A stretch of DNA of 50,207 nucleotides. It comes from Bacteroidales bacterium UBA5433. Its GTDB lineage: Bacteria > Bacteroidota > Bacteroidia > Bacteroidales > UBA932. Positions 33,695 through 42,394 of the stretch are shown here, piece after piece. The stretch is from NCBI GenBank assembly GCA_002427525.1, contig DIRP01000012.1, forward strand, positions 1 through 50,207. Reading direction: 5' to 3'. The notes beneath the pieces are model-generated. The model made no database searches and was not told where the DNA came from. It saw nothing but the letters and a program-made list of their open reading frames with translations. The translations under genes were made by a program, and so were the position numbers. Position 1 is the first letter of the stretch. Every line of letters begins with the position of its first letter.

Positions 33695-36043
33695 ATGACT
33701 AAAAAGCTCCAACGCAGGGAGAACATCCGTATTGTTGCAGGCTGGCTTGTGCTTGCCGTTGGGATTTATTTGCTGATAACGTTTGTATCGTATCTGTTCA
33801 CATGGACAGTTGACCAAAGTTTGCTGAGTCGCGACAATTTGCTGGTTACAGAAATGGAAGCAGCCAATAGGGGAGGCTTGTTGGGAGCACGTTGGTCCCA
33901 TTGGTTCATAGGAGAATGGTTTGGCTTGAGCGCCTTTATCATTCCCCTTTTTCTGATTGCCCTTTCCATCTTTTTGTTAAAGATACGCCGGGTAAAAATT
34001 GTTCCTTTATTTTTTATCATGGCCTTTGGCTGCATTATCCTTTCTGTTGCCCTGGGGTATATTTTTAGTTTTACGTCTTTACGTACGGTATTTGGCTCCG
34101 GGGTGGGGGGAACGTATGGTTACCGGGTCAACGAATGGCTGATAGGTATGCTGGGAACGGTAGGTACAGGCTTGTTGCTGTTTTTTGTTCTGACTGCTTT
34201 CCCGTTGCCGTTTATTGTTCACCGCATAAGAACTTCCCGCAGGAAAGCCCGCGAGGCAGCTGCAGAAGCCGTGTCCGGCACTGCAATGGACAGCAATAGC
34301 TCCGATAAGGGGGGAGTGAAAAATCCTGTACTGGAAGTAGCAATGGCAGACGGGTCAGGCACCGGATCAGCGGATGCAACAGGAATCGTGGGTACTGCAG
34401 GAGTTTCCGGAGCTGCCGGTACTGCAGGAGTTTCCGGAGCTGCGGGTGCTGCGGGGGTTGTCGGTACTGCCGGCGTTGCCGACCCGTTACCCGGATTTGA
34501 AATTGAACTATCTGAAGAAGAATCGACGGACGGCAAGATGTTGTTTTATGACCCCAGGCAGGATTTGCCCCGTTATAAGAAGCCGCCTTTAGAGTTGCTG
34601 GAATATTATAAAGACCAAATTACAGAGGTCCCGCAGGAAGAGTTGGAGAGAAACAACAAGAAGATTGTGGAATGCCTAAGGACATTTGATATACAGATAG
34701 AAAAGATTGTAGCTACTCCCGGTCCAACGGTTACGTTATATAAAATTGTATTGTCGCCGGGAATCAGAATTTCGCAATTTACCCGTCTGGAAGATGATAT
34801 CATGCTTTCTTTGGCTGCCCGGGGAATGCGGGTTATTGCTCCCATCCCCGGAACAAATATGGTGGGGATTGAAGTGGCCAATGATAAACCTTCTTTGGTG
34901 CCCATACGGAGTGTTTTGGATTCCAAAAAATTTAAAGAATCCCGGGAAGATTTGCCTATTGTTTTAGGGAAGAGCATTTCCAATGAAATAGTGATGCTGG
35001 ATCTGGCCCGCCTGCCCCACCTGCTGGTAGCCGGTGCTACCGGTCAGGGGAAATCTGTGGCGTTGAATGCTATTTTAGCTTCTCTGCTGTACAAAATGCA
35101 CCCGGCTTATCTTAAGTTGGTACTGGTTGACCCAAAACGTGTGGAATTGAACTTGTATTCCAAACTGGACAAACATTTTCTGGCACAGCTTCCGGAAGCA
35201 GACAGCCCCATTATCATTGACACAAAGAAAGTGGTATATACCCTTAATTCGCTGTGCATTGAAATGGACGAGCGTCTGGAATTGTACAATAAAGCCGGGG
35301 TTCGTAACATCAAGGAATACAATAAAAAGTTTAGGGACAGGGTGTTGAATCCGAACAAGGGCCACCGTTTCATGCCTTTTATTGTAGTAATCATTGATGA
35401 ATTTGCAGACCTGATTATGACAGCAGGCCGGGATGTGGAAGGACCGCTTACCCGTCTGGCGCAAATGGGGCGTGCGACAGGTATCCACCTGGTTATTGCC
35501 ACCCAGCGTCCCACAACAAATATTATCACGGGAACCATCAAGGCCAATTTCCCGGCCCGGATTGCTTTTAGGGTAGCCTCAAAAATTGATTCACGAACTA
35601 TTATTGACGTATCTGAAGCCAATCAATTGGTTGGAAGAGGAGATATGCTTCTGTCTGCCGGTACTGACCTGTTGCGTGTACAATGTGCCTTTATTGACAC
35701 CCCCGAGGTGGAAAGGATGGTAGAATTTATAGCGAATCAACAGGGATATCCGGGTCCTTTTGAATTGCCGGAATATGCAGAATCTGATAGAAAAGAATCG
35801 TCCTTTGGCGCTGCAGAACAACGTGACGAGTTATTTGAAGAGGCAGCCAGGCTTCTGGTTCAGAACGGTGAGGGGTCTACGTCTATGTTGCAGAGAAGGT
35901 TTCGCCTGGGATACAACAGGGCCGGAAGGATTATGGACCAGTTGGAAGAAGCCGGTATTGTGGGACCACCCAAGGGCAGCAGCCCAAGGGAACTGTTGGT
36001 ATCGAGTCCGGAAATTTTGGAAGACATGTTAAAAACCTTATGA
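33695..36043 (+). CDS. ftsK: DNA translocase FtsK
   Basis: 782 residues from the ATG at 33695; a longer in-frame reading would overlap DUF4290 by 98 bases without family similarity. Four membrane helices (about 15-180), a linker with Ala/Gly/Val repeats (about 233-261), then the motor with Walker A GATGQGKS (447-454) and Walker B VVIIDEFADL. The winged-helix gamma domain, which reads KOPS-like sequences, closes the protein (MLQRRFRLGYNRAGRIMDQLEEAGIVG). FtsK moves and sorts chromosome ends at the septum. The next gene starts within its stop codon region. Confidence 0.96.
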   Translation: MTKKLQRRENIRIVAGWLVLAVGIYLLITFVSYLFTWTVDQSLLSRDNLLVTEMEAANRGGLLGARWSHWFIGEWFGLSAFIIPLFLIALSIFLLKIRRVKIVPLFFIMAFGCIILSVALGYIFSFTSLRTVFGSGVGGTYGYRVNEWLIGMLGTVGTGLLLFFVLTAFPLPFIVHRIRTSRRKAREAAAEAVSGTAMDSNSSDKGGVKNPVLEVAMADGSGTGSADATGIVGTAGVSGAAGTAGVSGAAGAAGVVGTAGVADPLPGFEIELSEEESTDGKMLFYDPRQDLPRYKKPPLELLEYYKDQITEVPQEELERNNKKIVECLRTFDIQIEKIVATPGPTVTLYKIVLSPGIRISQFTRLEDDIMLSLAARGMRVIAPIPGTNMVGIEVANDKPSLVPIRSVLDSKKFKESREDLPIVLGKSISNEIVMLDLARLPHLLVAGATGQGKSVALNAILASLLYKMHPAYLKLVLVDPKRVELNLYSKLDKHFLAQLPEADSPIIIDTKKVVYTLNSLCIEMDERLELYNKAGVRNIKEYNKKFRDRVLNPNKGHRFMPFIVVIIDEFADLIMTAGRDVEGPLTRLAQMGRATGIHLVIATQRPTTNIITGTIKANFPARIAFRVASKIDSRTIIDVSEANQLVGRGDMLLSAGTDLLRVQCAFIDTPEVERMVEFIANQQGYPGPFELPEYAESDRKESSFGAAEQRDELFEEAARLLVQNGEGSTSMLQRRFRLGYNRAGRIMDQLEEAGIVGPPKGSSPRELLVSSPEILEDMLKTL
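34391..34480 (+). repeat. 27-bp coding repeats in the FtsK linker
   Basis: Two nearly identical 27-base units (34391-34417 and 34418-34444; GTAGVSGAA each) are followed by a diverged third unit (34445-34471) and a remnant. The reading frame is kept. The units make a flexible Ala/Gly/Val linker between the membrane part and the motor. Confidence 0.93.
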
Positions 36044-36645
36044 AACGTGTTTTTATAATAGCAGGGTTGTTGCCGGCAATTGCAGGAAGCTTGTTGGCGC
36101 AAAACCAAAGTGCAGATTGTGTTCTGGACCGTTTTCTGGAAGATGTGAAAGAGGCTCCGGCGCTTCAAATGGATTTCTTATGGAACCAAACGGCAGAAGG
36201 CACCCTGATACTTCAGGAAAATATGTTTGTGGTACACCTGGATGAGTTTCACGTGTATTGTAACGGCCGGGAAAAATGGTTATACAATCAAGGTATAGAC
36301 GAGTGGGAGGAACTGCCACATGATGCACAGGCAGCCGGTATTCTGGAAAACCCCTCGGCATTTTTTACACAACTACGCGATGGTTTTTATCTATCACCGG
36401 CATCTGTACAAAAGGAAAATCCGGAGGGAAGGTCTTTGTGGGAACTGAACCTTGTCCCGTACCATAACGATTCTGTTTTCACCTGGATAATCTTACAGCT
36501 GGAAGAAGACGGGCTGCAGTTGCGGAATATCCGTTATGGTTTGGCAGACGGTACTGCCTATGCCGTAAAGTTGCTTTCCTTTGAAACCATTTCTGCCCGG
36601 GACCCGGGATTTTTTACTCCAAATATTTCTTTAGGAATGCCGTAG
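36040..36645 (+). CDS. LolA-like outer-membrane lipoprotein carrier
   Basis: 201 residues. A signal peptide (about 1-20, ending LLAQ) precedes a strand-rich domain with the family pattern EGTLILQENMFVVHL, CNGREKWLYN, IDEWEEL and SAFFTQLRDGFY. It resembles LolA, the periplasmic chaperone that carries lipoproteins to the outer membrane; in Bacteroidota the LolA-like gene often follows ftsK, as here. Overlap with ftsK is 4 bases. Its 3' end overlaps the convergent esterase by 32 bases. Confidence 0.88.
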   Translation: MKRVFIIAGLLPAIAGSLLAQNQSADCVLDRFLEDVKEAPALQMDFLWNQTAEGTLILQENMFVVHLDEFHVYCNGREKWLYNQGIDEWEELPHDAQAAGILENPSAFFTQLRDGFYLSPASVQKENPEGRSLWELNLVPYHNDSVFTWIILQLEEDGLQLRNIRYGLADGTAYAVKLLSFETISARDPGFFTPNISLGMP

Positions 36646-37501
36646 CTTGTGCAATGGCATCTTGTCCGTGATTGGATTTTTTGTAAATAAAGCAATGAAG
36701 CCCTTCCGGATAATCCAACAATTGCGCATCTACGCCATTCTTCATTAACATGTTGTAGTATAAGACTCCTTCATTATGCAACGAGTCGCGTCCGCCCACT
36801 ATAACCAGTGCCGGAGGCAATCCCTTTAGTTCTTCTTCTGTTGCATAAATGGGGGATAAATACGGATCGCGGGCATTGCCATCTCCTACATAGCAGCTGT
36901 CAAAAATGAAAGACATTTTTTTGGGAATACTTCCTTTTGGGTGGGGTTTTTCCATAGCTGTGGTTGCCAGGTCTAAAGGAGGACAATTCAAGAATTGGCA
37001 TAAAAACCGAATCTTACCTTCTTTCTTAGCCTTCATACAGGTTACTGTTGTCAGGTTTGCCCCTGCGCTGTGTCCGCCTATTGCAATTCTTTCTGTATCT
37101 ATACCGTATTCATCTGCCCGGTCAAACAAAAAGTTTACCACTTCATAAATTTGATTCACGGCTGCAGGGAAAGGGTGGTCGGGAGCTTTGGGATAATCTA
37201 TACTAATAATTTTACAACCCAAAACCCGGCTCCATTCTATGTTCAACTTTTCATCCATTTCCGGACTGCCCAGGATAAAGCCTCCGCCATGCAAGTCTAT
37301 GTACAAAGGGGCGGGAGAAGGATTCTCAAATCCGTACCATACGGTACGTGTACGTCCCAGAGGAGTATCTATAAAAACTTCTTTTCTCAACGAGGCGTTT
37401 TTCTTTTTCATAAAGGAATACATAGGCCCGGAAAGGGCTTTTTCCAATTTATGAAAACGCCTGCCTTTTTTTTGGTATTGTTCTGCTGTAAGTATTTTCA
37501 T
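36614..37501 (-). CDS. Alpha/beta-hydrolase (hormone-sensitive-lipase-like esterase)
   Basis: 295 residues. The HGGGF oxyanion motif (DLHGGGFILG), the nucleophile elbow GGHSAGAN, the acid in VIVGGRDSLHNEG and the catalytic histidine in GLHCFIYKK are all in place, which fits the alpha/beta-hydrolase-3 (HSL) family of carboxylesterases. No signal peptide, so cytosolic. Substrate unknown. It overlaps the methyltransferase gene upstream by 4 bases (ATGA). Confidence 0.92.
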   Translation of the reverse strand: MKILTAEQYQKKGRRFHKLEKALSGPMYSFMKKKNASLRKEVFIDTPLGRTRTVWYGFENPSPAPLYIDLHGGGFILGSPEMDEKLNIEWSRVLGCKIISIDYPKAPDHPFPAAVNQIYEVVNFLFDRADEYGIDTERIAIGGHSAGANLTTVTCMKAKKEGKIRFLCQFLNCPPLDLATTAMEKPHPKGSIPKKMSFIFDSCYVGDGNARDPYLSPIYATEEELKGLPPALVIVGGRDSLHNEGVLYYNMLMKNGVDAQLLDYPEGLHCFIYKKSNHGQDAIAQATAFLKKYLE

Positions 37502-38808
37502 GATATATGATTGGTTGGTTGTTGCATAAGAATTCTTCGCGAGGCAGGGTGGAGGTTGTTTGACCTCTTTCCCAGGTTTTTAATAAAGCCGAGGGGGTAC
37601 TCCTCAAAGGTAATTAAAACAAATCCTTTTTCTGTCCCTTCGGGACATATCACGGTTTCTTTGCGCAAAAAGGCAAGAGCTTCTGTATGTGTAACCTCAA
37701 GCCGGGGGAAGGCATTTTGTTTTAAATCAACAGAAAGAGATAAATCCGGATGGGGAATCCAATCGTTCCCTTTTTTAACGGCCACGGCAATTCCGGAATG
37801 TACTACGTGCAGAGAAGTTTCTAAAAAGGCCATTTCCCTTTGCAGGCAGGCCGGAGTTGCTTTCAGCAGGTCTTCCTTCATGGTATAGAGGTACGAACCA
37901 TTTAATGGCTCCGGATGGTTGCCGGGCATACGCGTTTTGGTTTTGCTTTGCCATGCTGTAAATTTTTCCTGTTTTGCAGCCGAGGCTGTTTTTTCCAGCA
38001 ACGCCAGAAAAAAACCTTCTCCGGTAATCCGGTGGGGCAGGTATTTTTGCGGTTCCAGAAGCGTACGTGCTCCCAGTGTGTTGCATATCCAGTCAACCTG
38101 CTCTTCGTTTTCTTTTGTATTAAAAGTACAGGTACTGTAGAGCAGTAACCCTCCCTGCCGCAGGGAAGGCCACAGGTCACTGACAATACGTCGTTGTCTG
38201 GCTACGCACAGGTCCACCAGAGCCGGAGACCAGGTGCTTCTTGATGCAGGGTCTTTGCGGAAAAGACCTTCTCCGGAACAGGGCACATCGGCAACCAGGA
38301 CATCAAAGAAGCCTGCCAGTTTCCGGAAGGCTGACGGGTCGTTTCCCGTAACAGCCACCCGGCCGTATCCCCAACGGGCTATATTGTGGCTCAGTACGGG
38401 GATTCGGGAACGGATGGTTTCGTTGCTTACCAACAGCCCGTCCTCAGGGAGCATATCCAGCAACAAAGTGCTTTTTCCTCCCGGAGCCGCACAGGCATCC
38501 AGTATGCGGGGGGCCGTCATTTCGGTCAAAAAAGGTTCCAGCCGGCATACAGACATGCCGGATGCTTCCTGTACATAATACGCTCCTGCATGAAAACGGG
38601 GATCCAGAGTAAAGACAGGCCTTGTACTCAGGTACCTTCCCCGGGGACACCAGGGAATGGGTTCAGATCCAGGGAAGAGTTCTCCTTGGGCTTTCAGGGC
38701 ATGCTGACGGATACTGACAGGTGGCGGGGTGTCCAGCGTAGCTATCAGACGTTCTGCTTCTTCTGCGGAAAGCCATGATTTCAGCATATTCTGAAAATCC
38801 GTCCTCAT
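37498..38808 (-). CDS. RsmF/NOL1-type RNA cytosine-C5 methyltransferase
   Basis: 436 residues. The SAM-binding motif DACAAPGGKSTLLLDML, the active-site loop VADVPCSGEGLF and the second cysteine in YSTCTFN place it in the NOL1/NOP2/Sun family, which methylate cytosine in rRNA or tRNA. The length and PUA-like C-terminal region (about 330-420; EKGFVLITFEEYPLGFIKNLGKRSNN) fit RsmF-type enzymes acting on 16S rRNA. It lies 21 bases after the SRPBCC gene in a leftward run from pyrE. Confidence 0.92.
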   Translation of the reverse strand: MRTDFQNMLKSWLSAEEAERLIATLDTPPPVSIRQHALKAQGELFPGSEPIPWCPRGRYLSTRPVFTLDPRFHAGAYYVQEASGMSVCRLEPFLTEMTAPRILDACAAPGGKSTLLLDMLPEDGLLVSNETIRSRIPVLSHNIARWGYGRVAVTGNDPSAFRKLAGFFDVLVADVPCSGEGLFRKDPASRSTWSPALVDLCVARQRRIVSDLWPSLRQGGLLLYSTCTFNTKENEEQVDWICNTLGARTLLEPQKYLPHRITGEGFFLALLEKTASAAKQEKFTAWQSKTKTRMPGNHPEPLNGSYLYTMKEDLLKATPACLQREMAFLETSLHVVHSGIAVAVKKGNDWIPHPDLSLSVDLKQNAFPRLEVTHTEALAFLRKETVICPEGTEKGFVLITFEEYPLGFIKNLGKRSNNLHPASRRILMQQPTNHIS

Positions 38809-38829
38809 AAACCTCCCGGTTTTGGGAAT

Positions 38830-39237
38830 TTATTTGTTAAGCCCTTCTGCCAATTTAGACGTAAACTGGTTTACAAATTCTTGCAATTTCCCGCCTAACA
38901 TCATCTTCATCATCATATTCAATTGGGCGTCCAGTTCCAATTGCAGCCGGCAGCCTTCTTCTTGTGGCCGGATATGTACATACAGGTTAAACGAAAACGG
39001 AACACTTCCGTGTTGTTCCATTACAATAAGAGAAGGAGCCTGACGCTCTGTGACTTTGACACCCACTTGCATGCCTTGCGCATTGGCCAGAATGGTGTCT
39101 TGAGTAATGGTTACTTTGTCTTTGTGTTCTTCCGGCAAGGTGTCTGCAAGACGTGAAAAATCGGAAAAAAGATCAAATACGGCATCGGCCGGTTTGTTGA
39201 TAAAACAGGATTCTCCTGTAACGTGTGTTTTTGACAT
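38830..39237 (-). CDS. SRPBCC (START-like) family protein
   Basis: 135 residues from the ATG at 39237, 3 bases after pyrE stops. Early motif INKPADAVFDLFSDFSRLADTLP, strand-rich middle (KVTITQDTILANAQGMQVGVKVTERQAP) and C-terminal helix (MMLGGKLQEFVNQFTSKLAEGLNK) outline the helix-grip fold of the SRPBCC superfamily. This fold holds lipid-like or hydrophobic ligands; the ligand here is unknown. The position between pyrE and an RNA methyltransferase gives no clue. Starting from an earlier ATG at 39273 would overlap pyrE. Confidence 0.88.
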   Translation of the reverse strand: MSKTHVTGESCFINKPADAVFDLFSDFSRLADTLPEEHKDKVTITQDTILANAQGMQVGVKVTERQAPSLIVMEQHGSVPFSFNLYVHIRPQEEGCRLQLELDAQLNMMMKMMLGGKLQEFVNQFTSKLAEGLNK

Positions 39238-39239
39238 AT

Positions 39240-39872
39240 TTATTGTCCCCATGTATTGGGAGTCAGACGCCAAACCTTGAGTGTTTCTATCTGCTCCGGA
39301 CTAATCCATTTTTTTATGACTGCTTCTTCCAGAAGGTTTTCGTAATTGGTGAGTGTAACAAGTTTGCAGTTGCTTTTTTCAAAAGCCCTGCGCGCCACAT
39401 CAAAATTGTAGGAGAAAATAGCGCTGACACCCAACACGTTAGCATAAGACATCTTAAGGCAATCAACAGCAGAAAGAGCAGAGTGTCCTGTAGAAATAAG
39501 GTCTTCCACAACCACAACGTTTGCTTTGGGAGGGAAGGTGCCTTCAATTTGTGCTCCTGTCCCGTGTTCTTTTCTACGGGGACGAACATACACAAAAGGT
39601 TTGTTTAGCGTATCTGCAATAAGTGCTCCCATGGCAATGGCTCCGGTGGCTACACCGGCAATGACATCAACGGAAGGGTAATTGTGCAAAATAGATTGGC
39701 ACATGGCATTACGTATGAAGCCCCTGACTTGGGGAACAGAAAGAATTTTTCGGTTATCGCAATATATAGGAGACTTCCATCCCGATGCCCATTGAAAGGG
39801 TTTTTCAATGTTGAGCTGCACAGCTTCTATTTCTAACAATTGTTGTGCAACTTTTTTTTCAACAGATTCCAT
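39240..39872 (-). CDS. pyrE: Orotate phosphoribosyltransferase
   Basis: 210 residues. The ATG at 39872 is preferred over a GTG 9 bases earlier (39881). The PRPP-binding motif VVVEDLISTGHSA, the loop VRPRRKEHGTGAQIEG and the substrate region WKSPIYCDNRKILS are typical of PyrE, which makes orotidine monophosphate. It leads a leftward unit with SRPBCC, RsmF-like and esterase genes. Its -7 box faces that of the divergent Nudix gene. Confidence 0.96.
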   Translation of the reverse strand: MESVEKKVAQQLLEIEAVQLNIEKPFQWASGWKSPIYCDNRKILSVPQVRGFIRNAMCQSILHNYPSVDVIAGVATGAIAMGALIADTLNKPFVYVRPRRKEHGTGAQIEGTFPPKANVVVVEDLISTGHSALSAVDCLKMSYANVLGVSAIFSYNFDVARRAFEKSNCKLVTLTNYENLLEEAVIKKWISPEQIETLKVWRLTPNTWGQ

Positions 39873-39882
39873 AATAATCACA

Positions 39883-39891
39883 TATCTTTGT
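39883..39891 (+). promoter_or_regulatory. -7 box for the Nudix gene (possibly leaderless)
   Basis: TATCTTTGT fits TAnnTTTG and its final G at 39890 lies 5 bases before the Nudix ATG at 39896, so the transcript would start at or next to the start codon. It abuts the inverted pyrE box to form TAtcTTTGTACAAAtgTA. Confidence 0.55.
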
Positions 39892-39900
39892 ACAAATGTA
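39892..39900 (-). promoter_or_regulatory. -7 box for the pyrE operon
   Basis: TACATTTGT on the minus strand fits TAnnTTTG with a leader of about 15 bases. The box overlaps the first codons of the Nudix gene (39896-39900), an unusual arrangement. Confidence 0.55.
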
Positions 39901-40525
39901 CAGTATTTTCTTCAATAATAGACGCCTTCAGTTTTGCCAAAACGACTCCCTTTCCCATTCACATCCGGATACTGTTGTAGAATCTTTGGATCAATACCGT
40001 TCGTGGGAAGATTTGATTGACAGCTTTCAGGCCCATAACACAGTAAAACATGTGCTCATTCCGGTTGAAGATCCCGGCGAATCCCTTGCGCAGGTATGTA
40101 ACCGGTTTGAAATTATACAGGCAGCAGGAGGACTTGTTACCAATCCCTCCGGAGATCTGCTTATGATTTACCGTTACGGGCGATGGGATCTTCCTAAAGG
40201 AAAGCAGGAACGTGGCGAGTCTTTGCAAGAAACCGCCCTTAGGGAAGTGGCAGAAGAAACGGGAGCGCAGGCATTGCAACTGGTAGATGAGAAATACGAT
40301 AAAACGTACCATTGTTACAACTATTGCGGGAACAATGTGATTAAAATGACAGCCTGGTTTAAGATGACAGAAAGCAGCCGGGCCAATTTGAGCCCCCAAA
40401 CAGAAGAGGGTATTGAAAAAGTAGCGTGGATTCCCAGGGGGGAGCTGGAATCCAAACTGAATGGTTGTTTTGCTTCTATCCGGCTGTTGATTCAAAAAGT
40501 ATTAGCCTCCGAAATCGTCAAATAG
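39896..40525 (+). CDS. Nudix hydrolase
   Basis: 209 residues. The Nudix box with pattern Gx5Ex7REVAEETGA is complete at about residues 102-124 (GKQERGESLQETALREVAEETGA is split here as GKQERGE and REVAEETGA). An N-terminal domain of about 70 residues with no motif precedes it, including IEDPGESL-like acidic residues near VEDPGESLAQV. The family hydrolyses nucleoside diphosphates linked to another moiety; the substrate here is unknown. It starts 24 bases from pyrE on the other strand, with abutting promoters, and overlaps nqrF at the 3' ends by 24 bases. Confidence 0.93.
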   Translation: MYSIFFNNRRLQFCQNDSLSHSHPDTVVESLDQYRSWEDLIDSFQAHNTVKHVLIPVEDPGESLAQVCNRFEIIQAAGGLVTNPSGDLLMIYRYGRWDLPKGKQERGESLQETALREVAEETGAQALQLVDEKYDKTYHCYNYCGNNVIKMTAWFKMTESSRANLSPQTEEGIEKVAWIPRGELESKLNGCFASIRLLIQKVLASEIVK

Positions 40526-41749
40526 AATGTGCTCTTTCGGGACCCCCAGGTTGTCCAGCATCTCTGTGGTAGCGGAAGTCATCAAAGGTGGGCCACACAG
40601 GTAGTATTCCGCCTCTTCCGGTTCCGGATGTGTTTGCAGGTACTTGTCAAATAACACCTGGTGGATAAAACCGACAGCTCCTTTCCAATCATCTTCCGGC
40701 TGCGGATCTGACAACGCTATGTGAAAAGAAAAGTTGGGGAAGGCGGCTTCTATATCCCTGAATTCCTGTTCGTAAAAAACCTCTTTTCGGGAACGGGCAC
40801 CGTACCAGAAAGATACCTTGCAGTCTGTCTTTAACGTCTTGAATAAATGGAAAATGTGGGAACGCATGGGGGCCATGCCGGCACCTCCACCAACAAATAC
40901 TTTTTCGGCCGGTGTGTTTTTTAGGAAAAAATCCCCGTAAGGGCCGGACACTTTTATGGTGTCTCCCGGTTTGCGGGAAAAAACATAGGACGAGCACACC
41001 CCCGGGTTGACTTTCATAAAGGTACCGCGTGAGCGGTCCCACGGTGGAGGAGAAATACGTACGTTCAATACAATTCTGTTGCCTTCTGCCGGATGGTTGG
41101 CCATGGAGTAGGCGCGGAATCCGTATTCTTTGTTTACCATTTTCAGTCCGGGGAAACCAAAAGAGTTCCAACCGTCCATAAAAGGCGTATCTATCTGTAT
41201 ATCTTTTGCAAAATCTACAGATACGGGCGGAACGTCAATCTGCACATAGCCTCCGGGTTTGAAGTCAAGGGTTTCTCCTTCCGGTAGCTGTATTACCAGC
41301 TCTTTAATTAAAGATGTCAGGTTGTGGTTGCTGATTACTTTACATTCCCACTTTTTCACACCCAGCACCTGTACAGGTATTTCCACTTCCATATTTTCCC
41401 TAACTTTTACCTGGCAGGCAAGGCGCCATTGGTTCTGTTGCTCCCTGCGTGTGAAGAACCCTGTTTCGGTAGCCAGGATAGAGCCTCCGCCTGATAAAAT
41501 ACGGCACTTACAAAGGCCGCACGTGCCTCCTCCTCCGCAGGCAGAGGGCAGGTAAACTTTATGTTGCGCCAAGGTGCTTAGCAGGGAATTGCCCGGCTCG
41601 GCTTGCAGGGTTTTTTCACCATTGATGGTAAGGGTCACTTCCCCCGAGGGCAGCAACTTGTGTTTGGCGTAGAGCAACACGGTTACCAAAATAAGGGTAA
41701 CCACCAGGATAACGGAAACAGATAGAAATAAAAACGGAACCAGTGGCAT
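40502..41749 (-). CDS. nqrF: Na+-translocating NADH:quinone reductase subunit F
   Basis: 415 residues. One N-terminal membrane helix (about 5-27), a 2Fe-2S ferredoxin domain with cysteines C71, C77, C80 and C112, then FAD-binding (RAYSMANHP) and NAD-binding (CGPPLMTSA) parts of a ferredoxin reductase. NqrF takes electrons from NADH and passes them to the flavins of NqrC and NqrB. It is the last gene of the operon, 27 bases after nqrE, and overlaps the convergent Nudix gene. Confidence 0.97.
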   Translation of the reverse strand: MPLVPFLFLSVSVILVVTLILVTVLLYAKHKLLPSGEVTLTINGEKTLQAEPGNSLLSTLAQHKVYLPSACGGGGTCGLCKCRILSGGGSILATETGFFTRREQQNQWRLACQVKVRENMEVEIPVQVLGVKKWECKVISNHNLTSLIKELVIQLPEGETLDFKPGGYVQIDVPPVSVDFAKDIQIDTPFMDGWNSFGFPGLKMVNKEYGFRAYSMANHPAEGNRIVLNVRISPPPWDRSRGTFMKVNPGVCSSYVFSRKPGDTIKVSGPYGDFFLKNTPAEKVFVGGGAGMAPMRSHIFHLFKTLKTDCKVSFWYGARSRKEVFYEQEFRDIEAAFPNFSFHIALSDPQPEDDWKGAVGFIHQVLFDKYLQTHPEPEEAEYYLCGPPLMTSATTEMLDNLGVPKEHILFDDFGG

Positions 41750-41776
41750 AATCAGTACTCCGGTGTTAGATACAAG

Positions 41777-42394
41777 TTAAAATTTGATTCCCATAAAACT
41801 CATAAAAGCAATACCCATAAGGCCTGTAATAATAAAGGATATGCCCAGTCCCCGCATGGGACCCGGGATGTTTGAGTAACTTAGTTTTTCCCGGATGGCT
41901 GCAATGGAAACAATGGCCAGCAGCCAGCCCAGTCCGGACCCCAGGGCATAAGCTCCTACCTCTAAAACATTGCTGTAATCCCTTTCCTGCATAAACAGCG
42001 ATGCTCCCAGTATGGCGCAGTTTACGGCAATCAGGGGCAGGAATATGCCCAGGTTGTTGTACAAGGCGGGAGAAAATTTTTCTATGACCATTTCTACCAG
42101 CTGTACAATAGCAGCAATAACGGCTATGAACAAGATGAAACTTAAAAAACTGAGGTCTGTCCCTGCCCAGGCAGGGTTAATCCGTGCCAGTGCATCCGGA
42201 GCGAGCACGTATTTATGCAGCAGGTAATTTACAGGAAGTGTAATGAGCAATACAAAAAGTACGGCAACACCCAGGCCTGTTGCAGTTTTAACGGTTTTAG
42301 AAACAGCCAGGTAAGAACACATGCCCAGAAAATAGGCAAAGATCATATTCTCTGTAAAGATGCCTTTTACAACTATGTTTATTAATTGTTCCAT
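41777..42394 (-). CDS. nqrE: Na+-translocating NADH:quinone reductase subunit E
   Basis: 205 residues with six predicted membrane helices. Family motifs include MENLI-like N-terminus (MEQLINIVVKGIFTENMIFAYFLGMCSYLA) and VNCAILGASLFMQERDY, where the cysteine belongs to the inter-subunit iron site with NqrD. It overlaps nqrD by 13 bases, implying coupled synthesis. Confidence 0.96.
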   Translation of the reverse strand: MEQLINIVVKGIFTENMIFAYFLGMCSYLAVSKTVKTATGLGVAVLFVLLITLPVNYLLHKYVLAPDALARINPAWAGTDLSFLSFILFIAVIAAIVQLVEMVIEKFSPALYNNLGIFLPLIAVNCAILGASLFMQERDYSNVLEVGAYALGSGLGWLLAIVSIAAIREKLSYSNIPGPMRGLGISFIITGLMGIAFMSFMGIKF

